Positions 25,848 to 35,146 are shown, counted from the first letter of the stretch. The stretch is 64,000 nucleotides of DNA from CAKSQL01 sp045649415 (GCA_045649415.1 JAZRPY010000004.1:3568-67567), one strand, 5' to 3'. Translations and numbers: made by a program. The notes: a model not told the origin generated them from the sequence alone.

Positions 25848-26952
25848 TTTTATCTCCCCCCTGTTTATTGGAAAGATTTATGGCATATTCTGCATTCTTC
25901 TTTGCTTTTTCCTGAAGCCAGACAAGGTTTTCGCTCATACGAGCCTTTATATCAGACTCATTTTTTATGCACTCGTCTATCTTTTCTTTCATACCCTCAA
26001 ATGAAACCTTCTCGGCATCCATATACAAAGGCTCTTTTATATAATCCATAAAGCCCTTGATTTTCGGGTCATAAACCAAGCCGACAACAGGCACATTTCT
26101 GCTTACTGAGTATATGAGAGAATGGAGTCGCATACCAATACATATATCAAAGGAATCCATACACCCAAGCATCTGGGCAATGTCCATTCTCTTTTCTATT
26201 ATATAGCTATCCTCTGTCATAAGCGACATAATTTCTTTTGATATTTTATTGTCTATACCATATTGCATTGGCATAAACACTACCTGATACCCATATTCCT
26301 TCTTAATATAGTCTGCTAATTTTGCAAGCTCTGTTTTGAAATTGTCACTCATATTCTTAAAGCTTCTAACAGAGATACAGGCAATTTTTTTATCCGTATC
26401 AACCCCTGTTTCCTTCAACAGCTCTTTTCCCTTTTTAAAGTCATCAAATTCCAATCCGAAGGCAGGGTCTGCAGTTAAAATAATTTCTGGCTTAGTTACT
26501 CCTATCTTTTTAAGCTCCATTAAGGAGTCCTTATCACGAAGAGTTATTATGTCTGCCTTATTTAAGATTTTCCCTGTTAATGCCATATTTTCCTCACTTA
26601 AAGGTCCTATTCCGTTTGCATAAAGCATAATCCTTTTCCCAAAAAGATTAGCAAGACTAATAATCCCAAGATAATAAAGCAAGGATTTTGTGCTTGTACC
26701 ATCCTGAATTAAGGTGCCTCCTCCTGACAAAAGCATTTTAGAGCCAATTATATTGAAAAGAACAGAGAATGGATTTAGCCTGTTCACTGCTTTTATATTA
26801 TATATTTCTTTGGTTTCCTTGGGATTTTTTGAAAGAACCTTTAATTTAATATCCTCTTTTTGCTCTTTCAAATCTTTCACAATAGCCATCAGCAGAGCAT
26901 CATCTCCACTATTTTTAAAGCCATAATATCCGGAAATCAGAATGTCATTCAC
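25837..26952 (-). CDS. csaB: Polysaccharide pyruvyl transferase CsaB
   Basis: A 371-residue enzyme that puts ketal pyruvate from PEP onto secondary cell-wall polysaccharide, making the ligand for SLH domains. The N terminus DILISGYYGFKNSGDDALLMAI is the family signature. A middle GGGTLIQDGTSTKSLLYYLG and the C-terminal CIGMRLHSLIYSVSRNVPVVGLVYDPK block also match. An SLH-domain surface protein is encoded at 53113, supporting a working SLH/pyruvyl-polymer anchor. It sits 44 bp after the first glycosyltransferase gene. Confidence 0.92.
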   Translation of the reverse strand: MNDILISGYYGFKNSGDDALLMAIVKDLKEQKEDIKLKVLSKNPKETKEIYNIKAVNRLNPFSVLFNIIGSKMLLSGGGTLIQDGTSTKSLLYYLGIISLANLFGKRIMLYANGIGPLSEENMALTGKILNKADIITLRDKDSLMELKKIGVTKPEIILTADPAFGLEFDDFKKGKELLKETGVDTDKKIACISVRSFKNMSDNFKTELAKLADYIKKEYGYQVVFMPMQYGIDNKISKEIMSLMTEDSYIIEKRMDIAQMLGCMDSFDICIGMRLHSLIYSVSRNVPVVGLVYDPKIKGFMDYIKEPLYMDAEKVSFEGMKEKIDECIKNESDIKARMSENLVWLQEKAKKNAEYAINLSNKQGGDKNGR

Positions 26953-26996
26953 TTTTCATCAATCCCTTCTGAATATTCAAAAAAATTTTCTTATGT

Positions 26997-28115
26997 TTAT
27001 TCCTCAACACTTTTATACACATTCTCGGCATCATCTGCCATGCGTGCCACAGAATATTTCTTTTTAATAAATTCTCTTGAATATACAGATAATTTTTCTT
27101 TATCCTCATCCCACATACCAAAGAATGCACCGATTTCCCTTGCTAATTTATCTGTGGTTGTACCCTCACAGCCTCTGCAACAGAAATTGGTTGAATATGC
27201 AAGGTCGGCCTTATCTTCATCAAACAAGCCTATATAACCCTCATTTCCTGCAATTATTGTGGGCTTACCTGCCGCCATCGCCTCAAGTGCCGCCCTTGAC
27301 ACACCCACAAACAAATCTGCAGGTGCAACAAGCTTATTTATATCAGTTCTTGCACCTGATAAAACAATTGCCTCTCGTTGTAATTTTTCATTGACCTCTG
27401 TGGCTTCTTGCTTCACCTTTTCAAAGTCGTTTCCATCACCCACAATCAACACCTTCAGGTTGTCAATCACATTGTCAAGCTCAGGAATTGCCTCAATAAG
27501 CTTGTGTGCTGCAAGACTTCTGTCCTCATCCATTCGGCTCACATAAACAATGACCTTGTCCTCCTCGGTGATGCCAAATTCTTTTTTTATTTCACTATCG
27601 TCTGTATCGGGAGAAAATGCCTCTGTGTCAATTCCATTTATAGTAACGGTTATATTCTCCTCAGGAGTTTTATAGTTATCCATAAGATATTTTTTAATAT
27701 CCTCACTAACTGCAATAGTTCTTTCTCCCCAATCAGTGATATACTTCAATCCATAGCCTGTGTTGAACACCCAATGTGCAGTAGTCACAAATTTAAAGCT
27801 TTTCATTTTCTTGTGGATTTTTCCTGCAATAAATGACGGTATTCTTGCATGGGAGTGAACTATATCAATCTTTTCATCCTCAATAATCTTCTTAATAAGG
27901 GAAAATGCCCTTAAAACATTATTGGGGTTTTTGTTCTGCAATGGCACATTGTAGTGCTTTATCCCTGCCCTTTCAAGCTCATCCTCAAACACTCCACCAT
28001 TAGAGGCAACTATAATATTATATCCCCTCTTTTTAAGTTCCTTGGAAAGCTCAACCACATGAGTTTCTGCTCCACCTATATCAAGTTTCATCAATAACAT
28101 TAAAATATTTTTCAT
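26997..28115 (-). CDS. Glycosyltransferase family 4 (first gene of wall-polysaccharide operon)
   Basis: A GT-B fold enzyme of about 372 residues. The ATG at 28115 (MKNILMLLMKLDIGGAETHV) is preferred over an upstream in-frame start, because it begins with the conserved beta strand and GGAETHV loop and follows an AGGAG site. The C-terminal donor site shows VYVSRMDEDRSLAAHKLIEA and GVSRAALEAMAAGKPTIIAG. Donor and acceptor are unknown. Confidence 0.9.
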   Translation of the reverse strand: MKNILMLLMKLDIGGAETHVVELSKELKKRGYNIIVASNGGVFEDELERAGIKHYNVPLQNKNPNNVLRAFSLIKKIIEDEKIDIVHSHARIPSFIAGKIHKKMKSFKFVTTAHWVFNTGYGLKYITDWGERTIAVSEDIKKYLMDNYKTPEENITVTINGIDTEAFSPDTDDSEIKKEFGITEEDKVIVYVSRMDEDRSLAAHKLIEAIPELDNVIDNLKVLIVGDGNDFEKVKQEATEVNEKLQREAIVLSGARTDINKLVAPADLFVGVSRAALEAMAAGKPTIIAGNEGYIGLFDEDKADLAYSTNFCCRGCEGTTTDKLAREIGAFFGMWDEDKEKLSVYSREFIKKKYSVARMADDAENVYKSVEE

Positions 28116-28169
28116 ATCTGTTTTTATTTTGCTCCTTTTTATATTTTTGGACATACATATGTATAATAT

Positions 28170-28198
28170 ATTATACAATATATAGTAAAAAATAGCAA
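28170..28198 (-). promoter_or_regulatory. Promoter of the wall-polysaccharide operon
   Basis: On the minus strand, TTGCTA (28193-28198), a 17-bp spacer and TATAAT (28170-28175). The -10 lies in a 16-bp perfect palindrome GTATAATATATTATAC (28161-28176), which may be chance in such AT-rich DNA. Confidence 0.65.
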
Positions 28199-28265
28199 GA
28201 GTAATTACAATATTTATACTTAGTATCTTCCATATTTTTTATTTTCTCTCCCACAAAAGAAAATA

Positions 28266-28294
28266 TTGTAAAATGCTATAAAATATGCTATACT
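28266..28294 (+). promoter_or_regulatory. Promoter of the vanZ-like/cls/rsmF genes
   Basis: TTGTAA (28266-28271), a 17-bp spacer and TATACT (28289-28294), 37 bp before the ATG at 28331. It is divergent from the wall-polysaccharide promoter. Confidence 0.6.
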
Positions 28295-28330
28295 AAATAT
28301 ATCTATTTATTGAAAAGGAGATATGATAAA

Positions 28331-28786
28331 ATGAAGCCAAAATCCTTTATATTTGGATTACTTAGCGTTCTCACAACTCTTTTTATATTTTATAATTCCT
28401 CCCTTGTTGCGTCAGAATCCTCAAGAAACAGTGGAGTGATTGTTACATTCATATTGGAAAAGCTTGCTTGTTTTGGCATAGATATTGACCGACATATAAT
28501 GACGGTCATTGTTAGGAAATCGGCACATACAATAGAATTTTTCATACAAGGCTTATTTATGGGGTTGTCCTATTATTTTTCAAAAAACTATTATCCAAGC
28601 AAAATTATAAACATTTTATTTTTGGGACTTTTAACTGCCGCAACTGACGAGCTTATTCAAGGCTTTGTCCCCGGTAGAGGTGCAATGGTATCGGATATAT
28701 TTATTGATTATATAGGTACAATTCTTGCAATCTGCTTTGTATATGTTATATTCCGACTCAAAAGAAGATCCAGAAGGAAGGAATGA
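28331..28786 (+). CDS. VanZ-like membrane protein
   Basis: About 151 residues with four membrane helices. A frame extension upstream would need a TTG that overlaps the ribosome binding site, so the ATG at 28331 (MKPKSFIFGLLSVLTTLFIF) behind AAGGAGA is chosen. VanZ-family hallmarks are the RKSAHTIEFFIQG segment and TDELIQGFVPGRGAMVSDIFIDYIGT. The family's function is poorly known (VanZ itself gives low-level teicoplanin resistance). It is followed 8 bp later by cls. Confidence 0.88.
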   Translation: MKPKSFIFGLLSVLTTLFIFYNSSLVASESSRNSGVIVTFILEKLACFGIDIDRHIMTVIVRKSAHTIEFFIQGLFMGLSYYFSKNYYPSKIINILFLGLLTAATDELIQGFVPGRGAMVSDIFIDYIGTILAICFVYVIFRLKRRSRRKE

Positions 28787-28794
28787 TTTTTTAA

Positions 28795-30222
28795 ATGACT
28801 ATGTTGGATATTGTAGCAATCAGCTACATAATAAACCTTATACTTGTGATTGCAATTGTATTTTTCCAACGCCGTGATCCTGCAGTGTCGGTGGCATGGG
28901 TATTTTGCTTTTTAACTTTACCCGTTATAAGTCTAATCGTCTTTTTGATTTTTGGTTGTGGCTTAAAAACAAGAACTAGGAAAAAGTATGTGCAAAAGCA
29001 GACACTGAATAATTATGTTCTCTCTACTTTTTTAAAGAATGAGGGTGTAACTCCCATTGAATCGAAAGAGATTGAAAAGCACTATAACCTTTACAGTTAT
29101 CTTGAAAATGCAGCAGAAAGCACCTGCACAGGAAACAACAATGTAGAAATTATAACTGACGGCAAGGAAAAATTTGAAAAGCTTTTAAAGGATATTGAGA
29201 ATGCAAAAGAATCTATAAATATGCTATATTTCATTATCCATAACGACAAAATCGGGCATAGAATTATAGATTTGCTCACAAAAAAAGCCAATGAGGGTGT
29301 TGAGGTAAGACTCTTGTATGATGGCTTTGGCTCACTTTTTACCCCACACAAAAGCTTTGAAAAACTAAGAAAAGCAAAAAATGGCCATGTTGCAGAATTT
29401 TTTCCTGTGAGGCTCTTTTCCTTTTCTAAACTCAACCACAGAAATCACAGAAAAATTGTTGTGATTGACGGGAAATTGGCATATCTCGGTGGTATGAATA
29501 TAGGCGACGAATATATGAGTGAAAAAAAATTAGTATGGCGTGACACTCATATGCGAATCACAGGCAGTGCAGTTAATGATATTCAAAAATATTTTGCACT
29601 TGATTGGGAATTTTCAACAGGAGAAAGGCTTATCAAAAGATTTCCTGCCTTCTTCCCCACAATCTACAACGACGGAGATATTCCGATGCAGATTGTGGCA
29701 AGTGGCCCCGACTCTAAAGCAGATGAAATTAAATCAGGAATGATTAAAATGATAAATAATGCACGGGAGTCTGTGTATATCCAGACTCCTTACTTTGTTC
29801 CTGATAAGTCGTTTTTAGATGCAGTTGTATCTGCTGCACAGGCAGGAGTTGATGTAAGGGTGATGATTCCAAAAACTCCTGACAAGATATATGTGTACTA
29901 CACCACTCTATCTTATATGGGTGAGCTTTTAGAGGCAGGAGCACGAGTTTTTCTGTACCCTGGCTTTATTCACTCAAAAAGCATTGTGGTTGATGACGAA
30001 ATAGCAACTATAGGTACTACCAACATTGATATCAGGAGCTTTCAGCTTCATTTTGAAATCAATGCTTTTATGTATAGCAAAAAGTTGGCAGCTGACTGTA
30101 AAAAAATATTTAACGACGATGAAATTCTATGCAAGGAAATGACTCTTGAAATGTACAAAAAACGGAGTGTGAAAGAGGTTATGCTTGAAGGCTTCTTCAG
30201 GCTTTTCTCACCAATTATGTAA
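28795..30222 (+). CDS. cls: Cardiolipin synthase
   Basis: A 475-residue membrane enzyme that joins two phosphatidylglycerols. Two N-terminal membrane helices (about 5-22 and 32-52) are followed by two phospholipase-D catalytic motifs. These are HRNHRKIVVIDGKLAYLGG (HxK near residue 220) and HSKSIVVDDEIATIGTTNID (near 395). Both HKD motifs are complete and the length is normal. The adjacent genes are not obviously lipid-related. Confidence 0.94.
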   Translation: MTMLDIVAISYIINLILVIAIVFFQRRDPAVSVAWVFCFLTLPVISLIVFLIFGCGLKTRTRKKYVQKQTLNNYVLSTFLKNEGVTPIESKEIEKHYNLYSYLENAAESTCTGNNNVEIITDGKEKFEKLLKDIENAKESINMLYFIIHNDKIGHRIIDLLTKKANEGVEVRLLYDGFGSLFTPHKSFEKLRKAKNGHVAEFFPVRLFSFSKLNHRNHRKIVVIDGKLAYLGGMNIGDEYMSEKKLVWRDTHMRITGSAVNDIQKYFALDWEFSTGERLIKRFPAFFPTIYNDGDIPMQIVASGPDSKADEIKSGMIKMINNARESVYIQTPYFVPDKSFLDAVVSAAQAGVDVRVMIPKTPDKIYVYYTTLSYMGELLEAGARVFLYPGFIHSKSIVVDDEIATIGTTNIDIRSFQLHFEINAFMYSKKLAADCKKIFNDDEILCKEMTLEMYKKRSVKEVMLEGFFRLFSPIM

Positions 30223-30233
30223 GGGAGAACTAT

Positions 30234-31547
30234 ATGAAACTACCACAGGATTTTATAAATCAGATGAAGGACATGTTAAAGGACGAATATCCTGAGTTTG
30301 AAAAAAGCTTTTTGGAAAATCAAAGCTATCAGGGCTTAAGAATAACAAAGCCCTCTGCCACCAATTTAGTGCTTGATTTGTTAGACAACCCTACCCCTGT
30401 CTTATGGAATAAGAATGGCTATTATGCCGACAAAACCAAGATCTCAGGCAAGCATCCATACCATATTGCAGGACTTGTATATTTTCAGGAGCCATCAGCT
30501 ATGGCACCGGTTTCTGCACTGCCTGTGAATGAGGGTGACTATGTGTTGGACCTATGTGCAGCGCCGGGTGGTAAATCCACACAAGTCGCAGAAAAGCTTA
30601 TGGGTACAGGCTTGCTTGTAGCTAACGAAATTATTCCTAAGCGTGCAGAAATTTTAGCCGAAAATATTGAAAGATGTGGCATTTCAAATGCCATTGTAAC
30701 AAATGAAGCTCCTGACAGGCTATCCGAAAAATTCCCTGAATTTTTTGATAAAATTATAGTTGATGCACCCTGTTCAGGAGAGGGTATGTTCAAAAAAGAG
30801 CCTCAGGCAATTGACGAATGGAGTATTGCCCACACAAAAACCTGTGCACTACGCCAGAGGCACATTCTTGATTGTGCTATAAAAATGTTAAAGCCAGGAG
30901 GATATATTGTCTATTCCACCTGCACCTTTTCAAGCTTAGAAAATGAGGACAATGTATCATATATTTTGTCGCAATATGAAAATATGTCCTTAGCTCCCGT
31001 CACGCTCGAGGGCTTAACCGAAGGCTTTGGATACACAGATGCAAAGAGAATTTTTCCACACAAGGCAAAGGGTGAAGGGCATTTTCTTGCTTTGTTTAAA
31101 AAAGAAGGCGAAAAAGAAAGGAAAAAAATAAATATAAAGCCAACCACGCCACCAAAGGACTTTCAGGATTTTGAAAGTGATGCATTTAACATAAAGCATC
31201 AAGGAGGATTTGTGCTTTTTGGTGAGCATCTATATCTTATGCCTGAAGGAATTGATATAAATAAAATCAAGGTAATCCGTCCCGGTTTATATATGGGAAT
31301 ATTGAAAAAAGGACGGTTTGAGCCTTCCCATTCACTGTGTCTTGCATCAAATCCTGAGAGATTTAAAAACACTATCAGCCTCAGTGCCGATAACCCATCG
31401 CTTGACAAGTTCCTGCACGGCGAAGAAATCCCTTGCGACAAATCAGGATGGACTGCAGTTTTAGTGGATGGCTTCCCTATTGGTTGGGGAAAGGGCAGTA
31501 ATGGAATTTTGAAAAATCATTTTCCAAAGAAATTCAGAATTAAATAA
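30234..31547 (+). CDS. rsmF: 16S rRNA m5C methyltransferase, RsmF/NOL1-NOP2-Sun family
   Basis: A 437-residue SAM-dependent RNA methyltransferase. The SAM site is LDLCAAPGGKSTQVAEKL (about residue 104). Motif IV is DAPCSGEGMF, and the catalytic cysteine motif is YSTCTFSSLENED. The last ~150 residues form the PUA-like RNA-binding tail typical of the Gram-positive RsmF/YebU group. It starts 11 bp after cls. Confidence 0.9.
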   Translation: MKLPQDFINQMKDMLKDEYPEFEKSFLENQSYQGLRITKPSATNLVLDLLDNPTPVLWNKNGYYADKTKISGKHPYHIAGLVYFQEPSAMAPVSALPVNEGDYVLDLCAAPGGKSTQVAEKLMGTGLLVANEIIPKRAEILAENIERCGISNAIVTNEAPDRLSEKFPEFFDKIIVDAPCSGEGMFKKEPQAIDEWSIAHTKTCALRQRHILDCAIKMLKPGGYIVYSTCTFSSLENEDNVSYILSQYENMSLAPVTLEGLTEGFGYTDAKRIFPHKAKGEGHFLALFKKEGEKERKKINIKPTTPPKDFQDFESDAFNIKHQGGFVLFGEHLYLMPEGIDINKIKVIRPGLYMGILKKGRFEPSHSLCLASNPERFKNTISLSADNPSLDKFLHGEEIPCDKSGWTAVLVDGFPIGWGKGSNGILKNHFPKKFRIK

Positions 31548-31638
31548 TAATTTTTATGTTAAATTCTTGATAATTTTATCCTTTATAGCAACTGTGGTCG
31601 GTCATATTACACAAAATATCAAATTTTAAAAAAAAAGC

Positions 31639-31667
31639 TTGACAAACATACAGTTTTTTCGTATAAT
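31639..31667 (+). promoter_or_regulatory. Strong promoter of the rpmH operon
   Basis: TTGACA (31639-31644), a 17-bp spacer and TATAAT (31662-31667), a perfect sigma-A match. The start codon of rpmH is about 70 bp further, behind GGGAGGTG. Confidence 0.88.
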
Positions 31668-31739
31668 AGATACGATGTCTAATTTCTAGAAATAGTTAAA
31701 AATTAGCGAATACCAGTATAATATCGGGAGGTGTTGAAA

Positions 31740-31874
31740 ATGTTAAGAACTTATCAACCAAAAAAACGCCAGAGAAAAAGAGAGCATGGCTTTAGAAAAA
31801 GAATGAGTACTGCTTCAGGTAGAAGAATTTTATCAAACAGACGCAGAAAGGGCAGAAAGGTACTGTCAGCGTAA
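31740..31874 (+). CDS. rpmH: Ribosomal protein bL34
   Basis: A 44-residue, very basic large-subunit protein. It reads MLRTYQPKKRQRKREHGFRK and then RMSTASGRRILSNRRRKGRK, the invariant L34 sequence. It is directly followed by rnpA, the near-universal arrangement. Elsewhere in Firmicutes dnaA usually lies divergently upstream, but here rsmF is upstream on the same strand. Confidence 0.97.
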   Translation: MLRTYQPKKRQRKREHGFRKRMSTASGRRILSNRRRKGRKVLSA

Positions 31875-31973
31875 AACAAAGTAAGGCAAAAAGTACAAGG
31901 CAGGTGCCTTATGCTTTTTGCTTTTTTACATTTTAAGGGGTATTTTTATCCCTGTTATAAAAGGCGGAGAATT

Positions 31974-32339
31974 ATGAAAAATACAAAGTCTTTAAAATTA
32001 AACAGGGATTTCAGACGCTTATACTATCGTGGCAAAAGTGTTGCCTGTGGCTATGTTGTTATATATGCTATGAAAAATCGTCTTACCCACAATCGTTTAG
32101 GACTTACCTGTGGAAAATCTATAGGAAAGGCAGTTGAAAGAAACAGAGTCAAAAGGCTTATGAGAGAAGGCTATCGTCTTAGTGAAGACTCCCTCAAAAT
32201 TGGCTATGACTTAGTTATGGTTGCAAGAGCTCGTGCCAACGGACAGGAATTTTCAAAAATTTTCAAGGATGTCCGTTATGCTTTCAACAAATTAGAGCTG
32301 ATTGAAAACAATGAAAAAAATATTGTTAGCACTGATTAA
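31974..32339 (+). CDS. rnpA: Ribonuclease P protein component
   Basis: A 121-residue basic protein that assists the RNase P RNA in maturing tRNA 5' ends. The ATG at 31974 (MKNTKSLKLNRDFRRLYYRGKS) is chosen over an earlier in-frame start because it has the GGCGGAGA site and the family N terminus. The signature KAVERNRVKRLMREGYR is present. Its end overlaps yidD by 29 bp. Confidence 0.96.
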   Translation: MKNTKSLKLNRDFRRLYYRGKSVACGYVVIYAMKNRLTHNRLGLTCGKSIGKAVERNRVKRLMREGYRLSEDSLKIGYDLVMVARARANGQEFSKIFKDVRYAFNKLELIENNEKNIVSTD

Positions 32340-32523
32340 GCTATATCAAACAGGTATTTCTCCATATAAGGGTGGTGGCTGCTGCAGATTTACTCCCACC
32401 TGCTCCGAATATGCCAAACAGGCAATAGAAAAATACGGAGCCTTCAAGGGTGGTTATCTTGCAGTTCGCAGACTTTTAAAATGTCATCCCTTTCACAAGG
32501 GTGGATATGACCCATTGGAATAG
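32311..32523 (+). CDS. yidD: Membrane protein insertion efficiency factor
   Basis: A 70-residue amphipathic protein with the family cysteine pattern: GGCCRFTPTCSEYAKQAIEKYG and LLKCHPFHKGGYDPLE. The ATG at 32311 is chosen over a TTG three codons earlier. It overlaps the rnpA end and precedes yidC, which it is thought to assist in inserting membrane proteins. Confidence 0.95.
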   Translation: MKKILLALIKLYQTGISPYKGGGCCRFTPTCSEYAKQAIEKYGAFKGGYLAVRRLLKCHPFHKGGYDPLE

Positions 32524-32582
32524 GTACCAAAATTATTTAACACATAAAGAAACCTATTTTGGTTTTTTGGAAAGGATAATCC

Positions 32583-33551
32583 ATGTTTGAACTACTAATC
32601 ACACGCCCTATGGGCATAATTATTAAGTTTATATATGATATTGTTCAGAACTATGGTCTGGCAATCATATTATTTACTGTTTTGATCAAGCTTGTGCTGA
32701 TGCCATTGGCAGTTAGGTCACAAAAGGCAATGCGTAAGCAACAAAAAATTCAGCCATACTTGATGGAGCTTCAAAAAAAGTATGCAAATGACAAGGAAAA
32801 GCTCCAGACTGAAACAATGAAGCTATATAAGGAAAATAATATAAGTATGACAGGTGGATGCTTGCCCTTGCTTATACAGATGCCGATATTGTTTGGTCTA
32901 TATAGAGTTATTCAAAGACCTTTGACATATCTTGCAGGAGTTGACTTTTCTCTTGCTGCTTCAATGGATAAGGTGGGAGAAATAATTTCTCGTATGACAA
33001 CAGACTTTCCTGACATAATAGGAAAGCTTGCAGGTACATCAACTGATTTGATTATTAAAAATTCCCAGATTCAATTGTCAACCTGGAGTAATATTCTTTT
33101 CGGCTCAGCTGACCCATGGTATATTGAATTTGATTTTTTGGGACTTGACCTGTCAGTTGTTCCCTCTGTTTCAGTTAACTACATATTGTCAGGAAAATTC
33201 CAATACCTTGACCGTGTGTTGTTGATTTTAATTCCAATCATTGCAATTCTGACCACATGGTTGTCTATGAAGCAGTCACAGAAGATGACTCAGGCACCAC
33301 AGGCTCAGGATAATTCAACTGCTGCTCAAACTGCACAGAGTATGAATAAATCAATGAACTTAATGATGCCAATTATGACAGGTATTTTCGCATTTACCCT
33401 GCCATCAGGCTTGGGCTTATATTGGATTGTTTCCAATCTGATGCAAATGCTTCAGCAATACTTGTTGGATTTATATTTTAAGAAAAAAGGAGACGACTTC
33501 GATGTTAAAGTTCCCAAGAGAAATAATAAAAACAGCAAAAAGCACAGATGA
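32583..33551 (+). CDS. yidC: Membrane protein insertase
   Basis: A 322-residue YidC/Oxa1/SpoIIIJ insertase with five membrane helices. There is no lipoprotein signal, unlike Bacillus SpoIIIJ. The first helix (NYGLAIILFTVLIKLVLMPL) contains the conserved hydrophilic-groove region, although the arginine lies in RSQKAMRKQ just after it. The helix-loop-helix QKKYANDKEKLQTETMKLYKENN is present, and the basic tail ends KRNNKNSKKHR. It overlaps jag by 50 bp. Confidence 0.95.
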   Translation: MFELLITRPMGIIIKFIYDIVQNYGLAIILFTVLIKLVLMPLAVRSQKAMRKQQKIQPYLMELQKKYANDKEKLQTETMKLYKENNISMTGGCLPLLIQMPILFGLYRVIQRPLTYLAGVDFSLAASMDKVGEIISRMTTDFPDIIGKLAGTSTDLIIKNSQIQLSTWSNILFGSADPWYIEFDFLGLDLSVVPSVSVNYILSGKFQYLDRVLLILIPIIAILTTWLSMKQSQKMTQAPQAQDNSTAAQTAQSMNKSMNLMMPIMTGIFAFTLPSGLGLYWIVSNLMQMLQQYLLDLYFKKKGDDFDVKVPKRNNKNSKKHR

Positions 33552-34311
33552 GGCAATCTCTCTGGCATTGGCAGAGCTTAATGCATCCGAGCTTGATGTG
33601 AACATAGATGTTTTAGACGAAGGCAATAAAGGCTTTTTAGGTCTTGGTTCAAAGGAAGCAACTGTTAAGCTTACCCTGAAGGATGCAAATGCATTTATTG
33701 CAAAGAGCTTTTTAAATAGCATCTTTAAATCAATGAAGCTTGAGGTTGAAATTGATGCAAAATCTGAGGACGATACCTTAAATATTGAGCTTTCAGGCGA
33801 CCATATGGGTGTTGTAATCGGAAAAAGAGGTGACACCTTAGATAGTATTCAATATCTTACATCACTTGTGGTCAACCACGAGAATGAGGACTATGTGAAG
33901 GTTGTTATTGACACCGAAAACTATCGTGAAAAGAGACTGGCTTCATTATTAAAGCTTGCATCACGCCTTGCACACAAGGTTGCTCGCACAGGCAAGAAAT
34001 ACACTCTTGAGCCAATGAATCCATATGAAAGAAGAATTATCCATTCTTCTCTACAGGACAGTGAGGATGTAACAACATTCTCAATTGGTGAAGACCCACA
34101 CAGAAAGGTTGTTATTTCACCAAAAAATCCTGCACCCAGAAAAAAATCCCGTCCTTCATCATCAGCATCTGCAATTGACTATGCTGCATCCTATTCGGAC
34201 TACAAAAAGACTGCTCCAAGTCAGAATGTAATCAAGAAGGCTGAAAACTTTGAAGCATATCAGGCAGCACTTGAGGCTGAAAATGGCGGAAAAGATGAAA
34301 ATTTAGAATAA
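33502..34311 (+). CDS. jag: Jag/KhpB RNA-binding protein
   Basis: A 269-residue partner of YidC/SpoIIIJ loci. The Jag-N domain (residues 1-60) has the EGNKGFLGLGSKEATV motif. The KH domain carries GVVIGKRGDTLDSIQYLTSL (near 112-131), and the R3H domain is MNPYERRIIHSSLQ with downstream phosphate-binding SIGEDPHRKVVI. A ~65-residue low-complexity tail follows. KhpB proteins bind RNA and influence cell division and envelope growth. The start lies inside yidC. Confidence 0.93.
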   Translation: MLKFPREIIKTAKSTDEAISLALAELNASELDVNIDVLDEGNKGFLGLGSKEATVKLTLKDANAFIAKSFLNSIFKSMKLEVEIDAKSEDDTLNIELSGDHMGVVIGKRGDTLDSIQYLTSLVVNHENEDYVKVVIDTENYREKRLASLLKLASRLAHKVARTGKKYTLEPMNPYERRIIHSSLQDSEDVTTFSIGEDPHRKVVISPKNPAPRKKSRPSSSASAIDYAASYSDYKKTAPSQNVIKKAENFEAYQAALEAENGGKDENLE

Positions 34312-34325
34312 TAAATGTTTTTATA

Positions 34326-34365
34326 AATTGCGAAGCTTTCAAAAATTTTCGAGAGTTTCGCAATT
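34326..34365 (+). other. Hairpin between jag and yebC
   Basis: A 9-bp perfect stem AATTGCGAA/TTCGCAATT with a 22-base loop and no good T tract after it. It may be a weak terminator or processing site. Confidence 0.45.
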
Positions 34366-34405
34366 ATCTTTGAAAATTACTTTTAAAAAGGGAGAGATAT
34401 AACTT

Positions 34406-35146
34406 ATGTCAGGTCACTCAAAATGGAGTACAATTAAAAGAAAAAAGGGTGCAAATGATGCACAAAGAGCAAAAATATTCACAAAGATTGCCCGTGAAAT
34501 TATAGTTGCAGTTAAATCAGGAGGTCCTGACCCTGACAACAACTCAAGCCTGAAGGATGCAATTGCAAAGGGCAGAGCCGCTAATATGCCTAACGACAAT
34601 ATCACAAGAACTATCAAAAAGGCAGCAGGCAGTACAGATTCAGATAACTACGAAAATATCACATATGAGGGCTATGGACCAAATGGTGTGGCAGTGATCG
34701 TTGAAACATTGACCGACAACAGAAACAGAACTGCTGCTGATGTCCGTCACTATTTCGACAAGTTCGGTGGTAATATGGGACAAACTGGTTGTGTTAGCTT
34801 TATGTTTGACAGAAAAGGCGTTATCATCATTGAAAATGAGGATGTTGACGAGGAAGAAATCACAATGGATGCCTTGGAGGCAGGTGCTGAGGATATTGAA
34901 GCCGATGAGGACTATATCGAAATCACAACTACTCCTGTGGATTTCCATCAGGTTCGTGACGCTTTGGAGGGAAAATATACAATTTCCTCTGCCCAAATCA
35001 GTATGGTTCCTCAAACAACTGTTACATTAACAGACGAAAAACAGCTTTTGATGATGGGTAAGCTTTTAGAAAATCTTGAGGATAACGACGATGTCCAGAA
35101 TGTTTATCATAACTGGGATGCTCCTGAAGAGGATGACGAGGAATAA
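34406..35146 (+). CDS. yebC: YebC/PmpR family protein
   Basis: A 246-residue cytoplasmic protein. The N terminus MSGHSKWSTIKRKKGANDAQRAKIF is the invariant YebC signature, and acidic segments (ENEDVDEEEITMDALEAGAED) follow. Family members have been described as DNA-binding regulators. Some relatives help ribosomes pass proline stretches. RBS GGGAGAG. A terminator follows at 35157. Confidence 0.95.
   Translation: MSGHSKWSTIKRKKGANDAQRAKIFTKIAREIIVAVKSGGPDPDNNSSLKDAIAKGRAANMPNDNITRTIKKAAGSTDSDNYENITYEGYGPNGVAVIVETLTDNRNRTAADVRHYFDKFGGNMGQTGCVSFMFDRKGVIIIENEDVDEEEITMDALEAGAEDIEADEDYIEITTTPVDFHQVRDALEGKYTISSAQISMVPQTTVTLTDEKQLLMMGKLLENLEDNDDVQNVYHNWDAPEEDDEE

Noticed and set aside
31560..31640. 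Origin of replication with DnaA boxes upstream of rpmH
   Set aside because: Only one weak TATTACACA-like word is present, with no cluster and no dnaA gene. It is not enough to call an origin.
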